Counted from the stretch's first letter, positions 1 through 4,931 are shown. The stretch: 5,226 bases of DNA from Paracoccaceae bacterium (GCA_027030435.1 JALVEX010000053.1:1-5226); one strand, 5' to 3'. Numbers and translations: made by a program. Notes: a model not told the origin generated them from the sequence alone.

Positions 1-1
1 C

Positions 2-109
2 GCGCTTCTCGCCCCCTTCGGCCTCGACGCCACGGATCCCAAATTCTGGGACAAGGGCCTCGCCATGATCTCGGGCCTGATCGACGAGCTCGAGGCGATG
101 GAGGAATGA
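2..109 (+). CDS. C-terminal end of an M3-family oligoendopeptidase (PepF-like), partial
   Basis: Only the last 35 codons and the TGA stop (107-109) lie in the window. The frame beginning at base 2 reads ALLAPFGLDATDPKFW, then DKGLAMISGLIDELEAMEE. This matches my memory of the C-terminal helix of alphaproteobacterial M3 oligoendopeptidases, where an LLxPFGLDaxDPxFWxkGL...IxxfIDELE tail is conserved. The HEXXH zinc site would lie upstream, outside the window, so activity cannot be assessed. Family members are cytoplasmic zinc metallopeptidases that cleave short peptides. The next gene encodes a dipeptidase, so the two may both serve peptide turnover, but the 105-bp gap with hairpins argues against a tight operon. 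The family assignment rests on recognition of a short tail and is moderately confident. Confidence 0.72.
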   Translation, partial: ALLAPFGLDATDPKFWDKGLAMISGLIDELEAMEE

Positions 110-125
110 AGGCCGGAAGGCGGGG

Positions 126-145
126 GCGGCTTGCGGCCAAGCCGC
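126..145 (+). terminator. 8-bp stem-loop downstream of the peptidase gene, possible terminator
   Basis: GCGGCTTG (126-133) and CAAGCCGC (138-145) are perfect reverse complements around the tetraloop CGGC. The stem begins 17 bp after the oligoendopeptidase stop. No T-run follows (GCGCGCCATTG), so it is not a canonical intrinsic terminator. A transcript-end stabiliser or Rho-dependent end is equally possible. The TTG at 131, which could formally extend the dipeptidase frame, sits inside this stem, and that argues against its use as a start. Confidence 0.4.
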
Positions 146-164
146 GCGCCATTGCCATCATCCT

Positions 165-192
165 TGCTGAACTCACCGGTTCAGTTTATTCT
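165..192 (+). promoter_or_regulatory. Inverted repeat CTGAAC-N6-GTTCAG with overlapping candidate promoter for the dipeptidase
   Basis: CTGAAC (167-172) and GTTCAG (179-184) form a perfect 6-bp dyad around TCACCG, followed directly by the AT-rich TTTATT (185-190). Two readings are possible. It may be a short intrinsic terminator for the upstream peptidase gene (stem plus T-rich tail). It may instead be a promoter, with -35 TTGCTG (165-170), a 16-bp spacer and -10 TATTCT (187-192); that would start transcription near 199 and leave a leader of about 16 nt, with the dyad acting as an operator. Both hexamers are weak matches to sigma70 consensus, so neither reading is secure. Confidence 0.35.
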
Positions 193-201
193 GGTCGGGA
201 A

Positions 202-208
202 AGGGAGG
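202..208 (+). promoter_or_regulatory. Ribosome binding site of the dipeptidase gene
   Basis: AGGGAGG ends 6 nt before the ATG at 215. This strong Shine-Dalgarno match fixes the start at 215. The formal upstream TTG at 131 has no comparable site and would add 28 non-conserved residues ahead of the hydrophobic anchor. Confidence 0.75.
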
Positions 209-214
209 GCGGCG

Positions 215-1390
215 ATGAAAAGAGGAACCCGCAAATGGACATTGCGCTTTCTGCTGCTGCTGGCCATCGCGGCGGCGGTGTTTTTTGGCTTCCTGCCGGG
301 ATATGTGGACAGATCGCGCAATGTGGTTCATCCGCACGATCCCTATCCGGTTTCGGTTACGGCCAAGGCCCTGCATGAGAGCATGACCATCGGCGACTGG
401 CATGCCGATACGCTTCTGTGGCGGCGCGACATGCGCAAGCGGGCCGGGCATGGCCATGTGGACATCCCCCGCCTTCAGGAAGGCAACGTGGCGCTTCAGG
501 TGTTTACCGCCGTCACCAAATCGCCCAGGGGGCTCAATTACGAGCACAACGATCCTGATGCCTTCGACAACATCACCCTCCTCGCCATTGCCGAGCTGTG
601 GCCGGTGCAGAGCTGGTTCTCGCTGAAGGAGCGCGCGCTCCATCAGGCCGCGAAGCTCCATGCGGTGGAAGATGCGATGCCCAATGCGCTGAAGATCATC
701 ACCTCGCGCGCCGATCTCGAAGAGGTGCTGAAGCGGCGCGGCGCGGGCGAGAGGGTCATCGGCGCCATTCTCGGCATCGAGGGCGCCCATCCGCTCGAGG
801 GCCGGATCGGCAATCTCGACGTGCTGGAGCGCGCCGGCTACAGGCTGATCGCGCTGCAGCATTTCTTCGACAACGAACTGGGCGGCACGCTGCACAGCCG
901 CGAGAACAACGGGCTCACCGATTTCGGCCGCGAGGTGGTGCGCGAGGTGGCGCGGCGCGGGCTGGTGCTCGACGTTGCCCATTCGAGCGAGAAGGTGGTG
1001 CGCGAGGTGCTGGAGATGACGGACATTCCGATCGTGCTCAGCCACACCGGCATAAAGAGCCATTGCGAAACGAAGCGCAACATTCCCGACGATCTGATGC
1101 GCCAGATCGCCGCCACCGGAGGGGTGATCGGTATCGGCTACTGGCAGGAAGTCACCTGCGACGACAGCCTCGAAGGCGTAGTGCGCTCGATCCTCGCCGC
1201 GATCGATGTGGTGGGGGAGGATGCGGTTTCGCTCGGCTCGGATTTCGATGGCTCGGTGACCACGAGCTTCGATGCTTCCGAGCTTCCCGCGCTGACGAAT
1301 GCGCTTCTCGAAGCGGGGCTGACGGAAGCGCAGATCCGCAAGGTGATGGGCGGCAACATGCTGCGGGTGCTGCGCGCACGCCTGCGGTGA
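215..1390 (+). CDS. Membrane-anchored dipeptidase, peptidase family M19 (renal dipeptidase-like)
   Basis: This 391-residue protein belongs to the M19 metallopeptidases, which hydrolyse dipeptides with a binuclear zinc site in a TIM-barrel amidohydrolase fold. Residues 1-7 are basic (MKRGTRK) and about 8-31 form one hydrophobic segment, so the enzyme is probably tethered on the periplasmic face. No lipobox or twin-arginine motif is seen. The family landmarks appear in order: HAD (H63, D65), bridging glutamate E189 in GIEGAHPL, H256 in LDVAHSS, H277 in VLSHTG followed by the KRNIPDD signature (287-293), SDFDG (342-346, with the catalytic-site aspartate), and MGGNMLRVL near the C-terminus. No expected ligand is missing, so it should be active. 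Start at 215 is set by AGGGAGG. Substrate is not predictable; relatives include D-amino-acid dipeptidases and enzymes acting on L,D-dipeptides. It is convergent with tkt. Confidence 0.93.
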   Translation: MKRGTRKWTLRFLLLLAIAAAVFFGFLPGYVDRSRNVVHPHDPYPVSVTAKALHESMTIGDWHADTLLWRRDMRKRAGHGHVDIPRLQEGNVALQVFTAVTKSPRGLNYEHNDPDAFDNITLLAIAELWPVQSWFSLKERALHQAAKLHAVEDAMPNALKIITSRADLEEVLKRRGAGERVIGAILGIEGAHPLEGRIGNLDVLERAGYRLIALQHFFDNELGGTLHSRENNGLTDFGREVVREVARRGLVLDVAHSSEKVVREVLEMTDIPIVLSHTGIKSHCETKRNIPDDLMRQIAATGGVIGIGYWQEVTCDDSLEGVVRSILAAIDVVGEDAVSLGSDFDGSVTTSFDASELPALTNALLEAGLTEAQIRKVMGGNMLRVLRARLR

Positions 1391-1436
1391 GGGGCGGGGT
1401 CGGCTCAAGAAGATGGGCGGGAGCGGCTCAAGAGCG
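1391..1436. repeat. Imperfect 23-bp tandem duplication just after the dipeptidase stop
   Basis: Bases 1391-1413 and 1414-1436 align at 17 of 23 positions and share the exact decamer CGGCTCAAGA (1401-1410 and 1424-1433) and the heptamer GGGCGGG. The first copy begins at the base after the TGA stop. It looks like a decayed local duplication; no function is evident. Confidence 0.5.
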
Positions 1437-1505
1437 CCTGACGCCTGCTGTGCTACATCTTGCAAGGATCGTCGAGGGCAGCGCACGGCCCGAGGGTGGG
1501 CGAGA

Positions 1506-1580
1506 AGCGCCCGCCCGTTGGGGCGGGGCGGGCGCTGCCCGGCGGTGCCGCCTGGCGGAGAGGCCTTGGAGCGTGCTCCA
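1506..1580. repeat. Cluster of three adjacent hairpin-forming palindromes
   Basis: The first is a perfect 11-bp inverted repeat, AGCGCCCGCCC (1506-1516) and GGGCGGGCGCT (1526-1536), around a 9-nt loop. Abutting it, 1537-1556 folds as GCC-c-GGCG(gtgc)CGCC-t-GGC. A third, TGGAGC-GT-GCTCCA (1567-1580), is followed by GAATTTT. Stacked GC-rich palindromes between convergent genes resemble REP/BIME-type extragenic elements or a bidirectional terminator. The last hairpin with its short T-run could serve as a weak terminator for forward transcripts. Whether the unit is dispersed in the genome cannot be seen from one window. Confidence 0.55.
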
Positions 1581-1602
1581 GAATTTTCCTGCGCGGCGCC
1601 GG

Positions 1603-1658
1603 CCCTGCACCAGTCACCCTGCGCCATCGGCCCTGCGCCATCTGCCCTGCGCCGCGCC
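1603..1658. repeat. Four imperfect 14-bp tandem units, consensus CCCTGCGCCATCNG
   Basis: Units at 1603-1616 (CCCTGCACCAGTCA), 1617-1630 (CCCTGCGCCATCGG), 1631-1644 (CCCTGCGCCATCTG) and 1645-1658 (CCCTGCGCCGCGCC) follow without gaps. The middle two differ at one position; the outer two are more diverged. The pattern suits replication slippage in non-coding DNA. The 14-bp period is not a multiple of three, and no gene overlaps it. Confidence 0.65.
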
Positions 1659-1661
1659 CGG

Positions 1662-1689
1662 CCCCGCCGGCGGGATGCCTCCGGCGGGG
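1662..1689. terminator. 9-bp stem-loop serving the convergent dipeptidase/tkt junction
   Basis: CCCCGCCGG (1662-1670) and CCGGCGGGG (1681-1689) are perfect complements around a 10-nt loop CGGGATGCCT. It lies 30 bp beyond the tkt stop and 272 bp beyond the dipeptidase stop. No long U-tract exists on either strand (ATATTCA on the forward side), so it may stabilise 3' ends rather than terminate strictly. The GCCTCCGGCGGGGATATT wording is, from memory, very common at gene ends in Rhodobacterales; that is recollection, not a search result. Confidence 0.55.
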
Positions 1690-1719
1690 ATATTCAGGGA
1701 CCAGTGATGAGATCAGGCC

Positions 1720-3735
1720 TCAGAGCAGGGATTTCACCTTCTCGGCCACGGCTTCGGGGGTGATGGCGAATTTCTCGAAGAGGACGGGCGCCGGGGCGGA
1801 GGCGCCGAAGCCCTCCATGCCCACGAACCCGGCCTTCGCCGCCTTGCCCCGTTCGCCGCAGAGCCAGCGATCCCAGCCGGTGCGCACGCCCGCTTCCACC
1901 GCGACCCGCACCGGCCCGCCCGGCAGCACCCGGCGGCGGTAGCGCTCGTCCTGTGATTCGAACAGCTCCCAGCAGGGCATGGAGACGACCCGCGTGCCGA
2001 TGCCCTCCTCCTGCAGGATCTCGCGCGCCGCGAGCGCCACATGGACCTCCGAGCCGGTGGCCATGAGGATCGCCTGGCGCCGCCCTTCGGCATCGGCCAG
2101 CACATAGGCCCCCTGGGCGGTGAGGTTCTTCACCTTGTGCGCGCGGCGCACCAGCGGCAGCCCCTGGCGGGAAAGCGCCAGAACCGAAGGCGTTTCCTTC
2201 GATGTCAGCGCGATCTCCCAGGCCTCGGCAGTTTCCACCAGATCGGCGGGTCGCAGCAGCAAGGTGTTGGGCGTGGCGCGGTGGATGGCGAGATGCTCCA
2301 CCGGCTGGTGGGTGGGGCCGTCCTCGCCAAGGCCGATGCTGTCATGGGTCATCACGAAGACGGTGGGAATGCGCATCAGGGCGGCAAGGCGCATGGAGGG
2401 GCGGGCGTAATCGGTGAAGGCCATGAAGGTGCCGCCATAGGCGCGGTGGCCGCCGTGCAGCACGAGGCCGTTCATCGCCGCCGCCATGCCGTGTTCGCGC
2501 ACCCCCCAATAGACATAGCGCCCGGCGCGGTTGTCGATGTCGAACACGCCGAGATCGTCGGTCTTCGTGTTGTTGGAGCCGGTGAGATCGGCCGAGCCGC
2601 CCACGTTTTCCGGCATCAGGGGATTGACCGCCGCGAGCACCCGGTGGCTGGCCTGGCGGGTGGCGAGGGTGGGCGCTTCCTCCACCGCCGCCTTCTTCAG
2701 CGCCTTGATGGTGGCGGAGAGCTTCTTCGGCGCCTCCAGCGCGTAGCGGCGGGTAAATTCGCGCTGCTTGTTCTGCGGGATGGTGGCGAAGCGCTCTTCC
2801 CAGGCCTTGCGCTCGGCCGCACCGCGCGCGCCGATCGCCTCCCATTCCTTCTTCACCTCCGCGGGGATGGTGAAGGGCGGATGCGCCCAGCCATAGGCCT
2901 TTTTCGTTGCCGCGATCAGATCGGGATCGGTGAGCGCGCCATGGGCCTTCGAGGTATCCTGGGCCGGCGAGCCGAAGCCGATATGGGTGCGGCACGCGAT
3001 CAGCGAGGGCTTCTGCGCGCGCCTGGCCTCGGTGAGGGCGCGGTCGATATCCTCGGGGTCGTGGCCGTCGCACTCGAACACCGCCCAGCCGGCGGAGCGG
3101 AAGCGGCCCATCTGATCGGTGCGGTCGGAAAGCTCCACCGTGCCGTCGATGGTGATGTTGTTGTTGTCCCACAGAACCGTGAGGCGCGAGAGCCTGTAGC
3201 GCCCGGCAAGGGTGATCGCCTCCTGGCTCACCCCCTCCATGAGGCAGCCGTCGCCGGCAATCACCCAGGTGCGGTGATCGATCACCTTCTTGCCGAAGCG
3301 CGCGCGCTGCATCTCCTCGGCCATGGCAAAGCCGACCGAGCTTGCGATCCCCTGGCCCAGGGGGCCGGTGGTGATCTCGATCCCCGGCGCGTGGCCGTAT
3401 TCCGGGTGCCCGGCGGTGCGTGCGCCCCATTGGCGGAAGTTCTTCAGCTCCTCGAGCGTCATCTCCGGGTAGCCGGTGAGGTAGAGGAGCGAATAGAGGA
3501 GCATCGAGCCATGCCCGGCCGAGAGGATGAAGCGATCGCGATCGGGCCAGTCGGGCGCGGAAGCATCGAATTTCAGGTGTTTTTCAAACAGCACGGTGGC
3601 CACATCGGCCATGCCCATCGGCATGCCGGAATGGCCCGAGTTGGCGGCGGCCACCGCATCGAGGGTGAGGGTGCGGATGGCGGCGGCACGCATGAAATGG
3701 GCGGGGTGCTTCCTGCGCAGGGTTTCGATGTCCAA
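1720..3735 (-). CDS. tkt: Transketolase
   Basis: A full-length 671-residue transketolase, the usual length. It transfers two-carbon ketol units using thiamine diphosphate in the pentose phosphate pathway and, in autotrophs, the Calvin cycle; it acts in the cytoplasm as a dimer. Visible landmarks: NSGHSGMPMGMAD (32-44, phosphate/ThDP-contact H35), SAGHGSMLLY (72-81, H75), the ThDP-Mg motif GDGCLMEG (161-168) with WDNNNITIDG (189-198), SKAHGAL (262-268), catalytic glutamate E414 in GVREHGM, and HDSIGLGEDGPTHQPVEHL (464-482) with H476. The order is N-terminal PP, Pyr and C-terminal domains. The start is TTG: no ATG or GTG lies nearby upstream, AAGGA sits 7 nt before it, and MDIETLRRKHPAHF fits family N-termini. 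The frame runs open a further 264 codons upstream but those residues are antisense to zauP. Divergent from zauP-zapA. Confidence 0.96.
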   Translation of the reverse strand: MDIETLRRKHPAHFMRAAAIRTLTLDAVAAANSGHSGMPMGMADVATVLFEKHLKFDASAPDWPDRDRFILSAGHGSMLLYSLLYLTGYPEMTLEELKNFRQWGARTAGHPEYGHAPGIEITTGPLGQGIASSVGFAMAEEMQRARFGKKVIDHRTWVIAGDGCLMEGVSQEAITLAGRYRLSRLTVLWDNNNITIDGTVELSDRTDQMGRFRSAGWAVFECDGHDPEDIDRALTEARRAQKPSLIACRTHIGFGSPAQDTSKAHGALTDPDLIAATKKAYGWAHPPFTIPAEVKKEWEAIGARGAAERKAWEERFATIPQNKQREFTRRYALEAPKKLSATIKALKKAAVEEAPTLATRQASHRVLAAVNPLMPENVGGSADLTGSNNTKTDDLGVFDIDNRAGRYVYWGVREHGMAAAMNGLVLHGGHRAYGGTFMAFTDYARPSMRLAALMRIPTVFVMTHDSIGLGEDGPTHQPVEHLAIHRATPNTLLLRPADLVETAEAWEIALTSKETPSVLALSRQGLPLVRRAHKVKNLTAQGAYVLADAEGRRQAILMATGSEVHVALAAREILQEEGIGTRVVSMPCWELFESQDERYRRRVLPGGPVRVAVEAGVRTGWDRWLCGERGKAAKAGFVGMEGFGASAPAPVLFEKFAITPEAVAEKVKSLL

Positions 3736-3742
3736 GGGATGT

Positions 3743-3747
3743 TCCTT
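3743..3747 (-). promoter_or_regulatory. Ribosome binding site that decides the TTG start of tkt
   Basis: On the reverse strand AAGGA lies 7 nt upstream of the TTG at 3735-3733. It is the only good Shine-Dalgarno site near the conserved N-terminus. The next in-frame ATG is codon 15 and would cut into the first conserved helix. Confidence 0.7.
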
Positions 3748-3770
3748 CGCTTGAGTGCAGATGCCCCATG

Positions 3771-3798
3771 TGCATATCAGCCGCCCCGGCAAGATCAA
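3771..3798 (-). promoter_or_regulatory. Candidate tkt promoter
   Basis: On the reverse strand TTGATC (3798-3793) and TATGCA (3776-3771) are separated by 16 bp. They match sigma70 -35 (TTGACA) at 4 of 6 and -10 (TATAAT) at 3 of 6 positions. Transcription would begin near 3764, giving a leader of roughly 29 nt that contains the AAGGA site. Position and spacing are right, but the sequence match is modest, as usual in alphaproteobacteria. Confidence 0.45.
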
Positions 3799-3833
3799 GC
3801 GCGCCGCGCAAGCCACTGGCCAAAAAGGCGCGC
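3799..3833. promoter_or_regulatory. 35-bp symmetric dyad abutting the tkt -35 box, possible operator
   Basis: GCGCGCC (3799-3805) and GGCGCGC (3827-3833) are perfect complements. Between them an inner GCC-act-GGC (3812-3820) is centred on the same axis, with 6-bp intervals on each side. The dyad begins at the base next to the proposed -35 of tkt, the usual place for an activator, and it lies in the shared divergent region with zauP. A palindrome of this size can bind a dimeric regulator. Tkt genes are often controlled by LysR-type (CbbR) or LacI-type regulators, but no specific consensus is recognised here. Confidence 0.35.
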
Positions 3834-3877
3834 ATTTCCCCGCCGCTTTGGGTAAACTTCCCCGAAACCGGCCCGAT

Positions 3878-3890
3878 GCGCGATTCGCGC
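3878..3890. promoter_or_regulatory. 13-bp palindrome GCGCGATTCGCGC containing a GANTC site
   Basis: GCGCGA-T-TCGCGC is a perfect palindrome with GATTC at 3882-3886, about 90 bp upstream of the zauP start. GANTC is the CcrM methylation site in alphaproteobacteria, and GcrA acts on methylated GANTC promoters of division genes in Caulobacter. A single GANTC can occur by chance, so the regulatory link is inference. Confidence 0.25.
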
Positions 3891-3942
3891 GCGGGAAAGC
3901 GCACAGGGAGCGGGCGGGCTGCGACTTGGGCGGATGACGGGT

Positions 3943-3965
3943 AAACGGACAGGAAAACGGACAGG
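3943..3965 (+). repeat. 12-bp-period direct repeat AAACGGACAGG in the zauP leader
   Basis: AAACGGACAGG occurs at 3943-3953 and 3955-3965, separated by one A, and ends 11 nt before the zauP ATG. The second copy leads into AGGGACGGG, the only purine-rich stretch able to act as a weak ribosome site for zauP. Likely a small slippage duplication that may tune initiation. Confidence 0.5.
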
Positions 3966-3976
3966 GACGGGCAGAA

Positions 3977-4459
3977 ATGAGTGACATCACCGAACTGGAG
4001 CGGCGCATCAATTCCGCGCTCGATCGCATCGGCACGGGGCTCGAGGCGCTGGCCCGCGAGGCGCCCGCCCCGGCCGCCGACCCGGCCGAGATGGAAGCGC
4101 TGCAGGCCGCGCTCGCCCAGGAGCGCGCGATCACCGCCGAGCTTGAGGAGCGCGTGCGCGCGATCAAGGAAAAGCAGGAAACCCATGTGCGCGAACTGGA
4201 AGAGAAGATCGCCGGGATGAGCGAGCAGATGAAGGCCCAGGAAGCGCGCATGGTGCAGATGAAGGAAGTCACCATCCAGCTGCGCGAAAGCCTCGAGGCG
4301 CTGCGCGAGGCGGAGGCGGGGCGGATCCCAGATGCCCATCTCCTCAACAAGGCGATGCAGGCCGAGCTCGAGGCCTTCCGCGCCCTGCGCGAGGCCGAGC
4401 GCGGCGAGATCGAGGCCCTGCTTGGCGAGTTGAAACCGCTTGTCGGGGAGGAAGCCTGA
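3977..4459 (+). CDS. zauP: Coiled-coil protein encoded upstream of ZapA, ZauP-like
   Basis: A 160-residue, highly charged, Cys- and Trp-free protein with no membrane segment. A short N-terminal helix (about 1-27) is followed by an Ala/Pro linker (29-37, APAPAADP). A long heptad-rich coiled coil runs about 38-112, broken at AGRIPDA (114-120), and a second helix spans about 121-150. It sits immediately upstream of zapA, and its TGA overlaps the zapA ATG by one base (TGATG), so the two are translationally coupled. In Caulobacter crescentus the coiled-coil protein ZauP is encoded just upstream of zapA, works with ZapA, and condenses the Z-ring. Position, size and architecture fit, so a cytoplasmic midcell role is inferred. 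Low-complexity coiled coils make homology hard to prove by eye; the symbol rests mainly on synteny. Confidence 0.72.
   Translation: MSDITELERRINSALDRIGTGLEALAREAPAPAADPAEMEALQAALAQERAITAELEERVRAIKEKQETHVRELEEKIAGMSEQMKAQEARMVQMKEVTIQLRESLEALREAEAGRIPDAHLLNKAMQAELEAFRALREAERGEIEALLGELKPLVGEEA
4445..4452 (+). promoter_or_regulatory. Ribosome binding site of zapA inside the end of zauP
   Basis: GGGGAGGA ends 6 nt before the ATG at 4459 and lies within the last zauP codons. Together with the TGATG overlap it supports coupled translation in fixed ratio while still allowing independent initiation. Confidence 0.7.
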
Positions 4460-4860
4460 TGCCCGAACTCACGATCACCATCGGCGGACGCAATTTTCAG
4501 GTCGCCTGTCAGGAAGGCGAGGAGCATTACCTCGAGGCGGCGGCGCGGCTTCTCGATACCGAGGCCACGACGCTTGTCAATCAGATCGGCCGCATCCCCG
4601 AATCACGGATGCTCCTTATGGCCGGGCTGATGCTGGCCGACAAGACGGCCGGGCTGGAGGAAAAGCTCGCGGCGCTGGAGGAAAAGCTCGCAAGCCAGGA
4701 GGCGCTGATCGCCGAGCTGCGCGCCCGCCCCGAACCGGAGCCCGAGCGCATCGAGGTGCCGGTGATCCCGCCGATCGTCACCGATACGATGGCCGAGATC
4801 GCGGCGCGCGCCGAAGCGATCGCCGACGAGGTGGAGGCCCGCGCGAACGCCTCGCAATAA
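4459..4860 (+). CDS. zapA: Cell division protein ZapA
   Basis: This 133-residue protein carries the ZapA domain at about 1-62: LTITIGGRNFQVACQEGEE (4-22), with the beta-strand GR.F.V.C..GEE pattern, a helix containing LEAAARLLDTEA, and SRMLLMAGLMLADK (49-62) at the start of the long helix. ZapA is a cytoplasmic FtsZ-binding protein that bundles and aligns Z-ring filaments. After the domain comes a coiled coil (about 63-90) with a duplicated heptad, then a Pro/Glu/Val-rich linker (91-106, PEPEPERIEVPVIPPI) and a terminal helix (108-130). At 133 residues it is longer than E. coli ZapA (109), the excess being the linker and last helix. It is the second gene of a coupled pair with the ZauP-like gene. 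Confidence 0.9.
   Translation: MPELTITIGGRNFQVACQEGEEHYLEAAARLLDTEATTLVNQIGRIPESRMLLMAGLMLADKTAGLEEKLAALEEKLASQEALIAELRARPEPEPERIEVPVIPPIVTDTMAEIAARAEAIADEVEARANASQ
4653..4691 (+). repeat. In-frame 21-bp duplication encoding one coiled-coil heptad in zapA
   Basis: GCTGGAGGAAAAGCTCGC occurs exactly at 4653-4670 and 4674-4691, a 21-bp period. In protein this gives LEEKLAA-LEEKLAS (about 66-79), two consecutive heptads. Exact identity at third codon positions over 18 bp suggests a fairly recent slippage duplication that lengthened the coiled coil by about 1 nm. Confidence 0.75.
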
Positions 4861-4882
4861 ACACCCCGCAATAGGCAGGCCC

Positions 4883-4915
4883 GTCAGGGTGTTGTCAGGG
4901 CATTGTCAGGGCGTC
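4883..4915 (+). repeat. Three 11-bp tandem repeats GTCAGGGYRTY upstream of pgk
   Basis: GTCAGGGTGTT (4883-4893), GTCAGGGCATT (4894-4904) and GTCAGGGCGTC (4905-4915) are contiguous and share GTCAGGG with the same spacing. The 11-bp period is about one helical turn, so a protein could bind the same face repeatedly. Each TTGTCA junction also resembles a -35 box. The first unit also contributes to a 7-bp inverted repeat with the zapA end: AACACCC (4860-4866) and GGGTGTT (4887-4893). Binding is untested inference; simple slippage is the alternative. Confidence 0.55.
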
Positions 4916-4930
4916 GAGAGCGGATATTCC
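4903..4930 (+). promoter_or_regulatory. Weak candidate promoter for the zapA-pgk spacer transcript or pgk
   Basis: TTGTCA (4903-4908), a 16-bp spacer and TATTCC (4925-4930) resemble a sigma70 promoter with 5 of 6 and 3 of 6 matches. The start would fall near 4937, almost at the 5' end of the predicted RNA structure and about 185 nt upstream of the pgk ATG. An earlier TTGTCA at 4892-4897 has no suitably spaced -10. Confidence 0.3.
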
Positions 4931-4931
4931 T

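Larger units (their letters stand above)
1391..1719. other. Gene-free 329-bp block between convergent dipeptidase and transketolase genes
   Basis: No credible coding frame is present; the ORFs that cross it are out-of-frame shadows rich in Arg, Ala, Gly and Pro. The block is made almost entirely of small repeats and hairpins: a 23-bp imperfect tandem at 1391-1436, a strong palindrome cluster at 1506-1580, four 14-bp imperfect tandem units at 1603-1658, and a 9-bp stem-loop at 1662-1689 next to the end of tkt. Convergent flanking genes mean no promoter is required here. The most economical reading is termination or transcript-end DNA that has accumulated dispersed or slippage repeats. Confidence 0.6.

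Noticed and set aside
131..214. Upstream TTG start for the dipeptidase adding 28 residues
   Set aside because: The TTG lies in a hairpin, lacks a ribosome site, and would put a non-conserved segment before the membrane anchor. ATG 215 has AGGGAGG.
173..1627. 484-codon open frame on the reverse strand over the dipeptidase gene
   Set aside because: It is antisense to a complete M19 enzyme with all motifs, and its translation is His/Arg/Gln/Ala-rich without recognisable domains. High-GC DNA leaves such antisense frames open.
1506..1658. CRISPR-like array
   Set aside because: Repeat units are 14 bp with no spacers and the palindromes are not repeated at intervals. No cas gene is present.
598..1707. 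369-codon forward frame overlapping the dipeptidase and the spacer
   Set aside because: It is an Arg/Ala/Gly-rich frame-shifted reading of the dipeptidase with no ribosome site or domain.
1413..1763. Possible small genes in the convergent spacer
   Set aside because: Frames there are low-complexity Arg/Pro/Ala/Gly, lack ribosome sites and run across hairpins and tandem repeats.
2041..3855. 604-codon open frame on the forward strand over tkt
   Set aside because: It mirrors the transketolase coding strand codon bias, shows no domain, and runs through the tkt start and promoter. A shadow frame.
3736..4527. 264-codon N-terminal extension of tkt
   Set aside because: The frame stays open but is antisense to the ZauP-like gene, Ser/Arg-rich and unlike transketolase. 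TTG at 3735 with AAGGA and a conserved N-terminus is the better start.
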